Position numbers and translations under genes: made by a program | Shown here: in pieces, positions 1-10,943 of the stretch | Numbering within the stretch: position 1 is the first letter of the stretch | Layout of the letters: every line of letters begins with the position of its first letter | Origin: Trichosporon coremiiforme | Taxonomy: Eukaryota; Basidiomycota; Tremellomycetes; Trichosporonales; Trichosporonaceae | Direction: 5' to 3' | Assembly: GCA_039545355.1 (NCBI GenBank) | Contig: BCJJ01000016.1 | Span: 981,544 to 1,045,543 of the forward strand | DNA: 64,000 bases | The notes under the pieces: model-generated | Told to the model about the DNA's origin: nothing | Databases searched by the model: none | What the model saw: the letters and a program-made list of their open reading frames with translations, nothing else

Positions 1-108
1 GGCATCTTGGACCCATGGCTTCTCGTCAAAGGGGGATCGGCTGTTAGAAGAGGAAGGCCAGAGGGCAGAAAAGGCGCGTAAGAGGGCAGTCTGCTCGTCG
101 TTGACCAT
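1..108 (-). CDS. SUMO-like family protein, 5' exon only (cut by window start)
   Basis: The ATG at 108-106 opens a frame of 36 codons that runs off the left edge with no stop. It starts MVNDEQTALLRAFSAL and ends with FDEKPWVQDA. That block is nearly identical to FDEKPWVQEA in the SUMO-like gene at 744-1336, both in protein and in DNA (1-30 against about 1203-1232). I infer that this is the first exon of a further family member, with the ubiquitin-like fold outside the window. The N-terminus before the shared block differs from the neighbour's, as it does between the other copies. No function can be assigned beyond family membership. Confidence 0.55.
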   Translation of the reverse strand, partial: MVNDEQTALLRAFSALWPSSSNSRSPFDEKPWVQDA

Positions 109-743
109 GCTGAAGTAGACTGGTTTGGTAGTGCAGATAGTCAGAGCTGGGTCAGGCGGGTCGCAAGTGGAGAGAGGTGGAGACTCGAACTTTGGACGAA
201 GGATGGTTTGTCGAACAGCTACAAAGCGCCTGAGGAAGAATCTCTTGTTTTCTGAGGCGTTCCAAGGTGCACAGCCGCTCCACGCGGGGTGTGCACAGGG
301 GTGTGGGTGGGCGTAGCTGGCCGAGACACCAGTAACCGACGCCCCTGTGTGTGTGGGGCGCGGGCGGTCCTCGATCGCACGACGACATCATGCATTGCGG
401 CATCTTCAGCTTCTTCTGGGTTTCGTCACTGGATCACGGTGACCAGCATGTTCATTCTCCAAGCATTGCCAGACAATGACCGTTGCTCGAAGAATTCCCG
501 TTAACGCAACCATAATGCTTCGTTTTGCCACATAAATTCCGCCATCGGCGAGGCGACGGACACCGATGGATAGCGAGCTCCCGTATCATGCAGCTGGCTG
601 TAACAGCGGCAGTTCATCCGAAGACGCATTACAGAAACGATTCAAACCTTCTCGAACGTGGCTGATCGTCGGTGGCCCTACACAATGATTGCCACGGCGT
701 TCACAGCGCACCGCCAAACATCACGCATCGCTTACAACCACCC
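109..743. other. Intergenic, no gene seen
   Basis: Spacer between two minus-strand SUMO-like copies. Small open frames here have no recognisable similarity or codon bias. It should hold the promoter of the copy cut at the left edge and the 3' end of the copy at 744-1336. Confidence 0.5.
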
Positions 744-1336
744 TTACCCGCTCAAATCCCACTGGCCTGGAGCTGTCAGACTCACGAGCAAGACGAGACT
801 CACGAGGGTCACGGAAGCAGTCGATGATGTCGTCTTCCTCCACCTCGTACTGCCTGACTGTACCGTCGTCGGGAAGCTTCTTGCCGTCAAAGTAGAGGCT
901 GAGACTGTCAGTATGGCGCGGAACGGGCCGTACGCACGTGAGCGCCGAGGGCGACATCTTCTGTCTGTCGAGGACCTCGGACCGGAGATCGTAAGCGAAC
1001 CTGGACTCGCTGTGAGTGATACTTCCGAGTGTCAAAGTACCTTGATACAGCCGAAGGTGGTGCGTACATGAACCCTGTACGCCTCTTTGTGGTTTCCAGC
1101 ACGGACATAAATGTCAATGAAGCCTGCGACAGCGTAAGAGCTTGGGTAAGGCCAGGACGGTACGTACCGGGAGGCTTCCTGTCGTCCACTACCCATGTGC
1201 TCGCCTCTTGGACCCACGGCTTCTCATCGAATGTGATGCGGGGCGGTCTGACGAGGGCGTTGGCGGCGGACGAGCCTGAACAGGGGAAGAAGAAGTCGAA
1301 GGAGACCGATGAAGGAGGATTGGTGTTGATCGGCAT
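744..1336 (-). CDS. SUMO-like (ubiquitin-fold) protein, no C-terminal Gly-Gly
   Basis: Five exons can be read: 1168-1336, 1041-1123, 938-1005, 804-904 and 744-772. The introns are 44, 35, 33 and 31 nt. Phases agree throughout, and two acceptors follow a CTGACAG sequence. The N-terminal arm contains FDEKPWVQEA. The ubiquitin-like part then shows strand 1 (FIDIYVRAGN), the helix exon (FAYDLRSEV) and the SUMO hallmark LYFDGKKLPDDGTVRQYEVE followed by EDDIIDCFRDP, which aligns with the FDG-R-L...MEDGD-ID block of Smt3. The reading ends in WDLSG and then a stop, so the diglycine needed for maturation and conjugation is absent. I infer a lineage-specific SUMO-like protein, perhaps a binding module rather than a modifier. 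The last small exon is the least certain. Confidence 0.6.
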
Positions 1337-1680
1337 GACGAAGTAAGTGTATCGCTGGATGTAGATGTTCTGGACTTGCACACCGTGCGGGATGACCAGG
1401 CTTATATGCTGGTGTTGCGGTTTGGGCGCGGTCTGTCGTCATCGCTCCGCGCGTCCATCTTACAGCATTAAACGATAATGCGTTCCCCGGCGCTGGGTTC
1501 CCAGGTCACTCCGTCGTGTCGAGGACGCAAGAAAACGGGACAACAGCCGAGTCGCGACAGTTGTGCCACCTCCCGAGCCCCTACTGGACGACATCTGTTG
1601 GTGCCGCCCTACGCTGTAAGCTTCACAGGTAGTGGACGTTAGTTTGAGGCAGGACCTTCGACTAGTTGCATCGTGTCAGA
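1337..1680. other. Intergenic, upstream region of the SUMO-like gene
   Basis: A TATA-like stretch (ATATAAGC on the minus strand, near 1400) lies about 65 bases upstream of the ATG at 1336. Nothing else is recognised. Confidence 0.35.
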
Positions 1681-2353
1681 CTATTCGTCACTGAGGAAGG
1701 CGTCGATCAGGTCACCCGACTCCATATCGTACTGAGCGGGCGTAGAGTCGTCTCGGAGGCGGTGGCCGTCAAAGCGCAAGCTGCAGGTCAGCTTCATTCC
1801 TGCTCGCATACGCACATCAGCGCCTGGGAACCTCCTGCAAGGCCGTACTCGTTCGCAAACATGGCCCGCCAACGTCAGTCTCACAAGAACGAAGTTGACC
1901 CACCTTGATCACGCTGATCGGGCACCCGGCCGCATCGACGTAATAGCGCTTGCGCTTCTGCTTCGCTTCCATGCGCACGTTCAGCTCGATGAGACCTTCT
2001 GTCAGCGCCACTGACAGAGAGGAAGACATAGCCTTGGCCTTCGTCTGGGAGATCAGCGTCTTGGTCGGGCGAGGGGGCTTGGAGTCTCCAAAGCTGTGTG
2101 TAGCCTCATCCGCGGTCGAGGTTCGGTCTCGGGCGACCTCCTTGTTTGCCACCGCACCATTGGTGCTCGCCTGAGTCGTCCACTGCTTCTGTGAGGTTCC
2201 CTGGGCGGGATGGGTCTGCTGACCCTTCCTGTTCCTCCTGAAGAGCTTCCTGAAGCGGGACGCAGCCCTCCTGATCTTGGACGGACGCTTGGCGTTAGCG
2301 CCGGCGGCGTTGCCGTTCGAGCCAGGCCCAGGCTGAGCAGCGGAAGTTGGCAT
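1681..2353 (-). CDS. SUMO-like protein with long basic N-terminal arm
   Basis: Three exons give a 193-residue product: 1904-2353, 1816-1847 and 1681-1780, with introns of 56 and 35 nt. The first 90 or so residues are low-complexity and basic (KRPSKIRRAASRFRKLFRRN), looking like a nuclear-localisation or nucleic-acid-binding arm. The fold begins near residue 120 (LIELNVRMEAKQ, then CPISVIK) and ends with LRFDGHRLRDDSTPAQYDME plus SGDLIDAFLSDE. This is the copy closest to canonical SUMO in that block, but it stops at SDE without Gly-Gly. The first acceptor (a GAG) is uncertain: similarity to the sister genes (FANEY) continues five codons upstream of it in a frame that an AG acceptor cannot reach. 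An alternative ATG lies at 2410. Confidence 0.55.
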
Positions 2354-4566
2354 CGGCGGTCGAGCAATGGTCTGGTTGTTAATGTGACTGGTGCAAAGAG
2401 GAAGGAACATGTCGCATCATGCCGGTCGCAGCAGGACGGGCTATGGGCTGGGGGGCGCAGGTTAATCCATGGTGGGGGCGCTGTTGTGAGCAGAATCTGG
2501 GGTAGGGGGCGCTGTCCGTCAAGAAGTGCAGATCGTTGAGTGTAAGATGTCAGGAAGGAAGAGGCAAACTCAACAAAGTCAACTCGGCGTGAATAGATGA
2601 GGTGTGCAGACGGGACCAATGTCGACTGCTGTGGACGCAGGGTCGCACAGACGCCTCAGCCTGGAGCGCCCCCACGAACGCCCTCCTCACCATACCACGG
2701 CCGCCATCGATCCTCCATATCCATCTATATTCCACCGCAGTTTCTCACCTCAAGCGCACCCCGATCTTGCATGCCAGCTAGCGAGCCTGCGATAAGCCCA
2801 TCATTGCGTAACAAGAGGCCGGGTTGCAGATCGCTTATCGTAGCCAGCGTCGGCCGCGAAAGCGTGGTTCGACGCTATATTTGGAACTGCGCAATTCAGA
2901 CCGTTATCGCTGCCGTTGACGAAGACTCCTTTTCCCGTGCCGCGGCTCTCCCGCCGAGCCCACCGAGCCCACCTGTATCCAACCTCCGTTCGCTTCTGGA
3001 TCAGGGGCGCAGCAGACCATCGGGGTATAGTTTGGCGGCTTTGCAACAATTGCGGAGAGAAGTCGTGGGATTGCGACTGGCGACTGGAATGGAATTGCGG
3101 AGTCATGTTTTCCATGTCAGCTTTTGCTCCACTCGGTCGAACGGTCGGGCGACCCGTGGACTTCGGTACCGATTCCAGCTTGACAGATTCGCGCAGGAAT
3201 GTGGAGCTGCGGCCGATCGTAGCCGTGTACGTTATCGAAGGCGTTCGTTACAGTTCGTGAGCTGGGGGAGCTGCATCTGAGGGGTTTGTAAAGCAGTTGG
3301 TCTGGAAGCGTTATCGCGCATCCATGTTCAATGCTGGGCAGCGGATGTATCGCGGTTCTACCGATGCAGCCGACGTAGCCGCGACGTGGACGCTGACACC
3401 GACATGAACATGACCACGCTAGCGAAGGTTAATTGCTTCGTGTCTGCGCTGCCTCCACTGGAGTCAGCGCTGCGCGACTACGCGGCGTGCTTGGTGCGGC
3501 GTGGCTTGGACCCGACGATGCGGAATCGCAGGGTGTCTCACACAGGACCTCATTGAACACAGGAACGGACTAGCTCCGGCCGGCGACTTGGAACGGCACT
3601 AGCGAGGCCGCGACAGGGCGGTCGAGGGGGGCATCGAAGGGGCAGTGGGCGCGGGAAAGGAGGCCAGGAGGAATGCGGAGGGCCAAACCTATCCAGCTTA
3701 AGCGTGAGATGGGAGGTACTAATGGCCAGGCACCGCAATCGTTCCTCCAGGGTCGGGCCCCTCGGGGTCGTGTGCACGGGGCCGGTATTAGCACCAAGGG
3801 ACGGTCACGTTTCCCTGTCTCCGCTAGAGCCGTGATGCTGTCATCCTGCCCGATTCGCGTCGTACGTGTCGTGATATTCAGATCACTGCTATGTTACTTG
3901 GCCGGCGAAAACGCCGTCTGTTTGGGGCAGCTGACTTGTGAGTTCCCCGCAGTGGGGACCGCTCAGCGTTAGCCAAGCTCAATGCACTCCACGGAGCCGA
4001 AGTATGCAGGAACGCCGCCTCCCCAATGTCCGTCGACGGCCGGCGGGGATGTGCACAGCGTCATGGGGAACGCCTCTGCGAACGCCGCCACCGCTCGCTA
4101 CCGGTGCCGGAGAGTAACACCGAGGCGGATGAAACGAGACGCGGTGAACGGTCCGGCTGAGCCCGGAGGGAACGCCGGAAATGGCGAGGGCTGCTAGTGC
4201 ACCTGACGCTGGCGCGTGCTTGGCCAATTGAAGGAGCAAGAAGGAGGGAAAGCGCGTGATAGCGCGTGATAGCGTCGTCACCCTGTGCGCTACAGTGGGA
4301 CTCCTCGGTCAAACCTTTCGCGTGCTGTTCAAAAGATATCACGTCCTCTCCTTTCTGTGCTGTTCTATGCTGCTCGCCACTGCGCTTCGCTTGTCACAAG
4401 ATTGTCACTGAGATGACATGCCCGGGTTCTAAACTACAATTACGGATTAGATTACGATAATGAAAGAGGGGGTTTTAGTTACGTTTATGCTAATTCTGCT
4501 TAGTGCGCAAGCCGCAGTAGTGTGCACGGCCTGGCCCAATGTTCAAGCCCTGAGGACGGAAGCAGA
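2354..4566. other. Intergenic, no gene seen (2.2 kb)
   Basis: Open frames up to 227 codons occur on both strands but overlap each other, lack splice-linked continuations and show no domain I recognise. A perfect short duplication (AGCGCGTGAT twice) sits near 4251-4270. The region carries the promoter of the SUMO-like gene at 1681-2353 and the 3' flank of the peptide transporter. Confidence 0.45.
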
Positions 4567-6637
4567 TTAGAACTTCTCGTGGTCGGCAGGGACGGCAGGG
4601 GCGGACAGGGACGCGCGGGGCGAGGCCTCCACATCGTGCTTCTTGACGTCCGAAACCTGGGCACGCTCGTCCTCCTTCCACTCGAAGTCGAAGTCGTCGA
4701 GGTGGCGGAAGTAGGTAGGGAAGACGAAGGCGCACACGAAGGTGACCGCAGCGATGACCATCCAGACAATGGCGAGGTTGGGGTCGTCAGGGCAGAGGAG
4801 ACGGCCATGGAGATGGCAGCCGCCACACACGAGTTGAAAAGAGCGAGCGAGTAGACGAGTCCACGCATCGAAGGAGGAGCACGAGTGTAAGCCAGCTCGT
4901 ACGAGGTGACGTTCACGAAGATCTCGCCGATGGCAGGGAGGGCCACGACAGGGATCTGGAGCCAGAGAGAGACAGGAGAGACGCCGGCATTGCCGTCAAT
5001 CATACAGGTGGAGGCGTACTTGCCACACGGCGAAGTCTTGTAGATCTTGTCCTGCACTTCTTGTCAGCTCTTCTTCTCGCTTTTTTACGCACAATAAGCA
5101 CCGACAGCGCATCCAACCGCGCCCAAAATAAAGCCAATGCACATGCGCATCATGGGCTTGATGGGGTAGCCGATCTTGACGAAGAAAGGATAGACGAAAT
5201 AGTTGATAATGGGCGAGGCAACGATGATGGCGATGGAGTTGAAGTTGGTGAGGAGATCGTTGGGAACTCCGTTCTTGGTCATACCGACGGACATGTCGTT
5301 GAACATGTTACCGAGACCTCCAGAGCCGGCGTCGGAGATGACGAAGATGGGGATAAGCATGAAGACACCACAGGCCGAGATGGTCTGACGGACCTCCTCA
5401 ACGAAGCGGTCGTCCCAGTGGACCTTGGACTCGTCAACGTAGCCCTCAGTCTCGCGCAGGTGCGAAGGGCGAGCAGCAGACCAGAACTTGTCGCCGCCCT
5501 TGAGCCAGCCAAAGGCGCCGCCCTTCTTGAGACACATGCCGATGACACGGAAAGTGTCGGGGATAACGGAACCGGAAGGAGGGAGCTTGACGAGACGCTT
5601 GTTGGCCCAAACAAGAACGATGGGCATAAGCATGTAGAGGATACCGGGGAGAAGGAAGGCGAGCCAGAAGCCGATGTCGTGCGCGGCGTACTGGGTAGCA
5701 AGCTGGAAGAGGGCTCCAATGTTGATACACAGGTAGAACGTGTTCAGGTAGTTCGAGACGGTGAACTGAGGGTCGATGATGACACGCTCGCCCTTCTTGG
5801 TCGTCTTGATCGTCGGGGCCTTCACGGGCGACTGGTCACAGAGCAGGGGACCAAGCGAGGGCTTGATGAAACCGGCAGCGAAAGCGAGGATAATGATGGA
5901 GATGATGAAACCAGCGAGCGAACCCTTGGGGTCCTTCTGAATAACGGAGGGGAGGGCCGGGAAGATGAGGATAACGTGAGCAATGGCACCGACAGCCGTT
6001 CCAATGCAGATCGTCTTGAAACGACCGAGCTTGTTGTCGGCAACGATACCACCGTAGATGGGAGTGAGGTAGGCGAGGAAGGTGAACATCTTGGTGACGG
6101 CAGAGGTCGTGACGGAACCCTGGTTGAGGGCACCAGCGCTCTGCTGCTCACCGGCCGGGCCCTTGGCGACGGCACCGGCACCGTTGCCTCCAGGAGGGAG
6201 AGGGTGAGCCTGCTTGTTAGCCGAGCGCAATGGGAGGGAATGGCGTTTGAAGCCATGTATAACGGGAGCAAGCGTCTGCAACGAGGATTGCAAAAGCTGT
6301 AGGAAAAGCGGCTGTGGCGCCACCTCCGCCAGTGCCACCGGCTGGCAACTCGTCTACTCACCAGGAAGTTGTTGAAGGGACCCTGCGAGCCGTAGTACGA
6401 GGCACGCTCGGAGAACTCGATCAGACACATCGCGAGACCAACGAGGGGCATGGCGGCGGGCACCTTGCGAAGAGTGCGCATCTCCTCGGCGGTGGGAACC
6501 GTCTCGGGGTCCTGGTCGGGGTGACCGATGATCTGGCGGACATCGGCCTCATCGTCGAACTCCTTCTTCTCGTCGGTGACGGGGCGGACGTCCGCGACCA
6601 CGTCGTGGTGCTTGAGCTCCTCCTGGACGGCGGGCAT
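4567..6637 (-). CDS. PTR2: POT/PTR2-family proton-coupled peptide transporter, apparent frameshift near the 3' end
   Basis: The product belongs to the proton-dependent oligopeptide transporter family, which imports di- and tripeptides across the plasma membrane. Exons: 6362-6637, 5093-6212, then a third from 5056. The introns are 149 and 36 nt. Exon 1 ends in the family signature FSERASYYGSQGPFNNFL. Exon 2 holds further hallmarks (YLTPIYGGIVADNKLGRFKT, then GFIKPSLGPLLCDQ) and many membrane segments. In exon 3 the reading passes from SYELAYTRAPPSMRGLVYSL into a different frame near 4780-4790. There SSAL must join DPNLAIVWMVIAAV, and one base is missing. The C-terminus then reads on to HEKF and a stop at 4567. 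No intron can bridge the shift, so it is either a real disabling mutation or a sequencing error. Confidence 0.85.
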
Positions 6638-6688
6638 GGTGTCTGTTGAGGGGGTTGGAAAAAACGGGTGCGTCCTCGCTCTGGCGAC

Positions 6689-6694
6689 TTTATA
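6689..6694 (-). promoter_or_regulatory. Putative TATA box of the PTR2-like gene
   Basis: TATAAA on the minus strand, about 50 bases upstream of the ATG at 6637. Seen in sequence; the role is inferred from position. Confidence 0.4.
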
Positions 6695-8144
6695 CTGGGA
6701 TGGGGTCTATGCAGGATGCCTGGCGGCCCCAGGTCCGAGGCTGTGGGCTCGCTCCGCGTATCGTGGGTGCGCCAGGCATCTTGGGCAGGGGGTGCAGGAG
6801 AGCGCGACGACGGGCCAACGGGCTTGGTTTGGGCAGATACGAGCGGAAGAGGCAGGAGCGGCAGAAGGAGGGAAAGGCAAGCTGTCGCTTCGATGTCCGG
6901 ATAACGGACGCAGGGTTTACAGTTGGCTCCACATGGTGCACTAGATGGTGCCTGAGAATGTTAAGGGCGGGATCGCCCAGGATGCCTCCACCGGCCGGGC
7001 TGAGAGCCGAGCGCGCCCAGGAGACGGCAATAGAACCACCCTTGGACCCTGAGCATCCACCCACTCGTCGAGACTTTTGGGTCGCCGGACAGCCCTCCCG
7101 CAGCCTGCTCGAGCGGCCAGCCCGGCCAACCCGGCGAGCGGCGAACCGAGGCACAGAACTGAGGCCTGAGGCCCAAGAGCTGAGGCCTTTACTCTCATTT
7201 CTCACTCCCAGTAAGCGCACACTGCTCTCACCGCACACCGCTTGGGGTCTCTCGGTGGGGTTGCCCTTCGCAGCCCTTCTTCCCCTTCATGCCTCGCCTC
7301 GCGATCGCTCGGGATGAACCTTGGAGACCCGGATCTTGGCCAAGTGGGGCTCAACGAGCTCCGGATTCACATCTCCCCCGCTTTCCCCTCCATGCATTCA
7401 TGAGGAGAGGATTACCCATCATGGGGCCGAAGTCTGGCAATCCATCCCCCGACATGAACGGATACCAGATCTCCTCCGGTCGTGTGCAGCCACCGGCCTC
7501 GACGGGTCCGCCACGGCGAGGCTTGGACAGCTGATCCTAGATCCTAGATTTTTTCGAGCTCCCATCATCCAACCCTGACAACCTCCTCTACAGTCGGTGA
7601 CATCCCCCTCTCTTGACCGTCTCATAGTAGACGAGGTTCATTGTATGGGAAGGCAGCAGAAATGGCGTGCTCATCGTAGAGGTTGGCCATTTGTCACAAC
7701 AGCGGGCAGATAAATGACTACAAGGTAACCCAATAGCATCGCACAGACTCGTCTCACGGTCCTTGCCTACTCTCTCGGTTTACGTTGCTAATGGCTAAGG
7801 TTTGCAGCCCGATCAGCACTTGGCCGGGAGACGGAGAAGCAGCCGGGCACGTGAGTAGGGTGCCGCGGCGACCAAAGGCTCGTGCCGGGCAGCATAGTCG
7901 CCGTTAGGCCCTGGAGACCCTGGTGCCGCGTCCAATTAGCTTTTCGGATCGCAAAGGATGCTCGATCTCGCCGTCTTAAGGTCAATAGACTGCACATCCG
8001 GCAGAATCGCGCAGGGCCAAAGGACAGGCGGAAAAACATTGTACTATGAACGACCAAGTACGATGGGTAAGACTTGGCCGTCCACTGCATCCCTGTGTCT
8101 ACTCTATCTCGACCGCTCTGCTGCCCAATCAAGCTTCTTCTGTA
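6695..8144. other. Intergenic between divergent PTR2 and P-loop kinase genes
   Basis: About 1.45 kb with no supported gene. Frames of up to 223 codons are GC-driven and lack recognisable domains. It should contain both promoters. Confidence 0.45.
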
Positions 8145-8690
8145 ATGTCAACAAAGGCCCATGAGACGGCCGCACGAACCATTTTCCTCAACGGTACGGT
8201 CGGGTCGGGGAAAACAACGACTGCCACCGCCATAGGCACCGTCTTGGAAAAGAGGCGGATTCCCCACGCAGTCATCGACATTGATCAGCTGTCGAGGCGC
8301 TGGCCTTCGCCGGCCGATGACACTTTTGATTTCCGGTTAACGCTGGCGAATGTGCGTTCCGTGGCTGCGAACTACAGGGCCGCAGGCGTACAGATCGTCG
8401 TCCTGGCCGGAGTCATCGAAACGACGCATCAGCTGCGAGAATACGAAGATGCCTTGGGAGTGGGGGGCGCGATCTTCGACCACGTAATGCTTGTGGCCCC
8501 ACCCAGCGTTGTCGAGCAGAGACTGCTTGCACGGCACGAAGACGAAGACGAGCTGCGATGGCACATCAAGAGGGCCCCGGAGCTTGCCACGATCCTGGAT
8601 TCGGCCGCATTACCGGGCCCCACCTTCGATACCAACGAGCCCTTGGAATTTCTTGCCCAGCGCATTATTCAGACCGTTCTGGATCCTTGA
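8145..8690 (+). CDS. P-loop kinase-like NTPase of bacterial type, intronless
   Basis: A 181-residue protein starting MSTKAHETAARTIFLNG. A classical Walker A follows at residues 17-24 (GTVGSGKT), then a nucleotide-kinase-like layout: IDIDQLSRRWP (Asp acceptor region), a helix NVRSVAANYRAAG, and IVVLAGVIE as the next core strand. It resembles small AAA/adenylylsulfate-kinase-like NTPases common in actinobacteria, whose substrate is generally unknown. The frame is also open upstream to 8046, but those 33 residues look like leader, so the ATG at 8145 is preferred. The gene has no intron, unlike most genes here, and no eukaryotic relative comes to mind. Bacterial origin by transfer is my inference and needs a phylogeny. 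Confidence 0.7.
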   Translation: MSTKAHETAARTIFLNGTVGSGKTTTATAIGTVLEKRRIPHAVIDIDQLSRRWPSPADDTFDFRLTLANVRSVAANYRAAGVQIVVLAGVIETTHQLREYEDALGVGGAIFDHVMLVAPPSVVEQRLLARHEDEDELRWHIKRAPELATILDSAALPGPTFDTNEPLEFLAQRIIQTVLDP

Positions 8691-10180
8691 ACCCGAAGGC
8701 GGAGGCGCGGGGCTGCAAGGGGCCGTCTCGGGGTTTGGGCGTCATTTCGGAACGGCGCAAGGGCGAGATTCATCATCATTCACAGAGCCAGCAATTGTCC
8801 TAGGCCGCCCCCCTTTCGTCTGGTTGCAGTGGCCGCCAGATGAGACAGCCCGGGCAGTCGGAAACGCCTCAGCCCGGCCTCAGGCCCAACCTCAGGCGCC
8901 GCCTTGTTCGGCAGACAAGCACAGACTCGATGCACCACATGCTCCACAGGCGCCTTTATCTTGGCATTCGCAGCTCATCTGCACAGTTGAGGCGTTATCG
9001 GCCTGTATCACTTGTATCAGCCAGTGGCTTGGGATCGATACGGGTCAGATCGCACGACTGTCATCCGCGGCGTCTCCGACATCACTGGTCGCTGGACCGC
9101 TACTCCGCAGACTTTTCGCCAGAGCCGCAGCTCCTCCGCCGGCCGTTGCCGATCACTGATGAACTCTAACCCCGCTGAGCAGTGCTGCGGCGATGCCTGC
9201 GGGCAATTCCGCTCTGCCGAGCGAGACCTCCGCAGATCGGCCCATTAATCGCATACCGCCGCTGCAAGGATTGTGGAGTTTGTGCAACAGCTCGCTGCCC
9301 GCAATACCGGCAAGGCGCGCAAGGCGGCTAAGGCGGCAAGTCGGCAAGACGGAGGGGTCATGCGGTGTGATGGTGGCTTCGGATTGTGGCTTGCTCTCGC
9401 TGGGAAGCGATCCGCCGCACTGCTCAAGCGCTTAGCTGCCTGCTGCGCCCAGTGCACCCAAGGAATGTGTACGGCTGGAATAGCATCACGGATATCCATG
9501 CATCGATCTGAAGTCTCGGCGAGCCCGAGCCCATGTCCGTTCGCCAGCTCTGTCCTCCAGTACGGCATGTGACGCCCGGCAACGGAATAAGCCTAGGCTT
9601 GGCCGCTTGAGGGAACATCCGCGCGTGGAGACCCCATGTTCCGAACCGGGTGGGCAGAAGGGACATGCAGCGGGCAGATGACCTTGCGATGAGACGCAGA
9701 TGACCTCTGCCAAGCGCTTAGAGTTTGAAGCTGGGGGAGCCAAGCTGCACGGCTGATCAGCTGAGCCAGCCGCTTCCTTGGCTTGACAGAGATACGGATA
9801 TCAGTGACGCGCACCCTGCCAAGTTCGCCGTGTTAGCCGGCAACGTGGGATTGGCCCCGCATCAGGCTAACCGTTCCAGCTCCCGAAGCTAGGTGGACGT
9901 CGCCAGCGACTCTTGATTTCCGATCTCTCTCCATCTCTCACAGATCGTCGCTGACAACTATCCCATTCCTCCCCCATTGAGACACGACATCTGCAGCAAA
10001 GAGCGCCTTCACGCTCAAGTCGTCTCGCCGAGTCACCCACGGACCTCCGCACGCCCCTCTGACCTCCTTCTGATTGCACGCCCCTCGGGTCTGACGTCTG
10101 ACATCCTCCACCGATGTCGCTCTCCCACCAACTCGCTTCCATCGGGAAAGAAGATCGCGCAGAACGATGCACGAAAAAGT
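8691..10180. other. Intergenic, no gene seen
   Basis: About 1.5 kb between the kinase-like gene and the tRNA. No frame shows a domain, intron-linked continuation or convincing codon use. Confidence 0.45.
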
Positions 10181-10278
10181 TTCTCCGCCAGGGAGTCGAA
10201 CCCTGCTCTGTCGCGATCACTGGAGGTGAAGAACTCTCGTTTGAGAGGCGATTATACTAACCGATATACTAGCGAAGA
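10181..10278 (-). tRNA. tRNA-Glu (CTC) with an anticodon-loop intron
   Basis: On the minus strand the acceptor strands TCTTCGC and GCGGAGA pair over seven positions (one G-T wobble), with A as discriminator. The D-arm reads GTATATCGGTTAGTATA. The T-arm is CAGGG-TTCGACT-CCCTG, perfect. The loop CTCTCA places CTC at the anticodon behind T33, with stem TCGC/GCGA. Total length is 98 nt, so an intron of about 26 nt sits just after the base next to the anticodon, the canonical place. One mismatch is left at the top of the anticodon stem. The isotype is read from the anticodon and is fairly secure if the intron is placed correctly. Confidence 0.8.
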
Positions 10279-10943
10279 GGTACTGAAGCTGTTTGTTGGT
10301 GTGAGGATCGCGCCTGGGCCTCGGACACTGATCGTTTCGGACCACCGTGGCGCGACAATGGCCAAGTGACGTGCACGCCGGCTGCCGCATGTCTCGTGGT
10401 GCTGTTTCGAACGAGGCTCATCGGCCTGCCTCAGTTTGGGCCGCGTAAGGGTTGACTAGCAATAAGGCGCGACAAGAAAGGCTCGACAGGCGAGAACGCG
10501 CACGTCAGAGACAAGCGCGCCCGGATTGAGGCACGACTGCGTCGTCTCAGCGAACACAAAGGTGACCTGCAGGGCATAGGTTTATCGAAGATCGAGGGTG
10601 TGAAGGCGCGGGCGTCGCAGTGAGACGGGCCAGAGGCGTCCAAGGAGGATCTGACGCACTACGGAAGGCGTGCACATCGTAAACTCCGCGAGGGGGTAAG
10701 TGAAACTCCATCGTTCAAACCGGCAACGGACCGTGTGGATTGCGGCACGCCAAGGGCATGGGTGGTGACTTGTGAGGGTAGTGGACAATGAATCGTGCTG
10801 TAACATGATCTGACAGTCGCCCCCTTCAGCCCTTCCTCCTGCCCGCCCCATGTCTCCCCACTCGCTTTGAGGACAGCACGACCTTCAAGAGTGTCAACAT
10901 CTTTCCATCTGAACAACTTCTACCTGCCTACTCGAAAAGAACG
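10279..10943. other. Intergenic, upstream of SUMO-like gene
   Basis: No gene seen. It contains the tRNA 5' flank and the presumed promoter of the gene starting at 10944. Confidence 0.45.

Noticed and set aside
2053..2619. 188-codon minus-strand frame overlapping the basic-arm SUMO-like gene
   Set aside because: Different phase from the spliced SUMO-like reading; Pro/Arg/Ser-rich shadow.
5061..6302. 413-codon plus-strand open frame opposite the PTR2-like gene
   Set aside because: Exact antisense shadow. It has no domain and is acidic and low-complexity. It arises because the sense gene uses almost no TTA, CTA or TCA codons.
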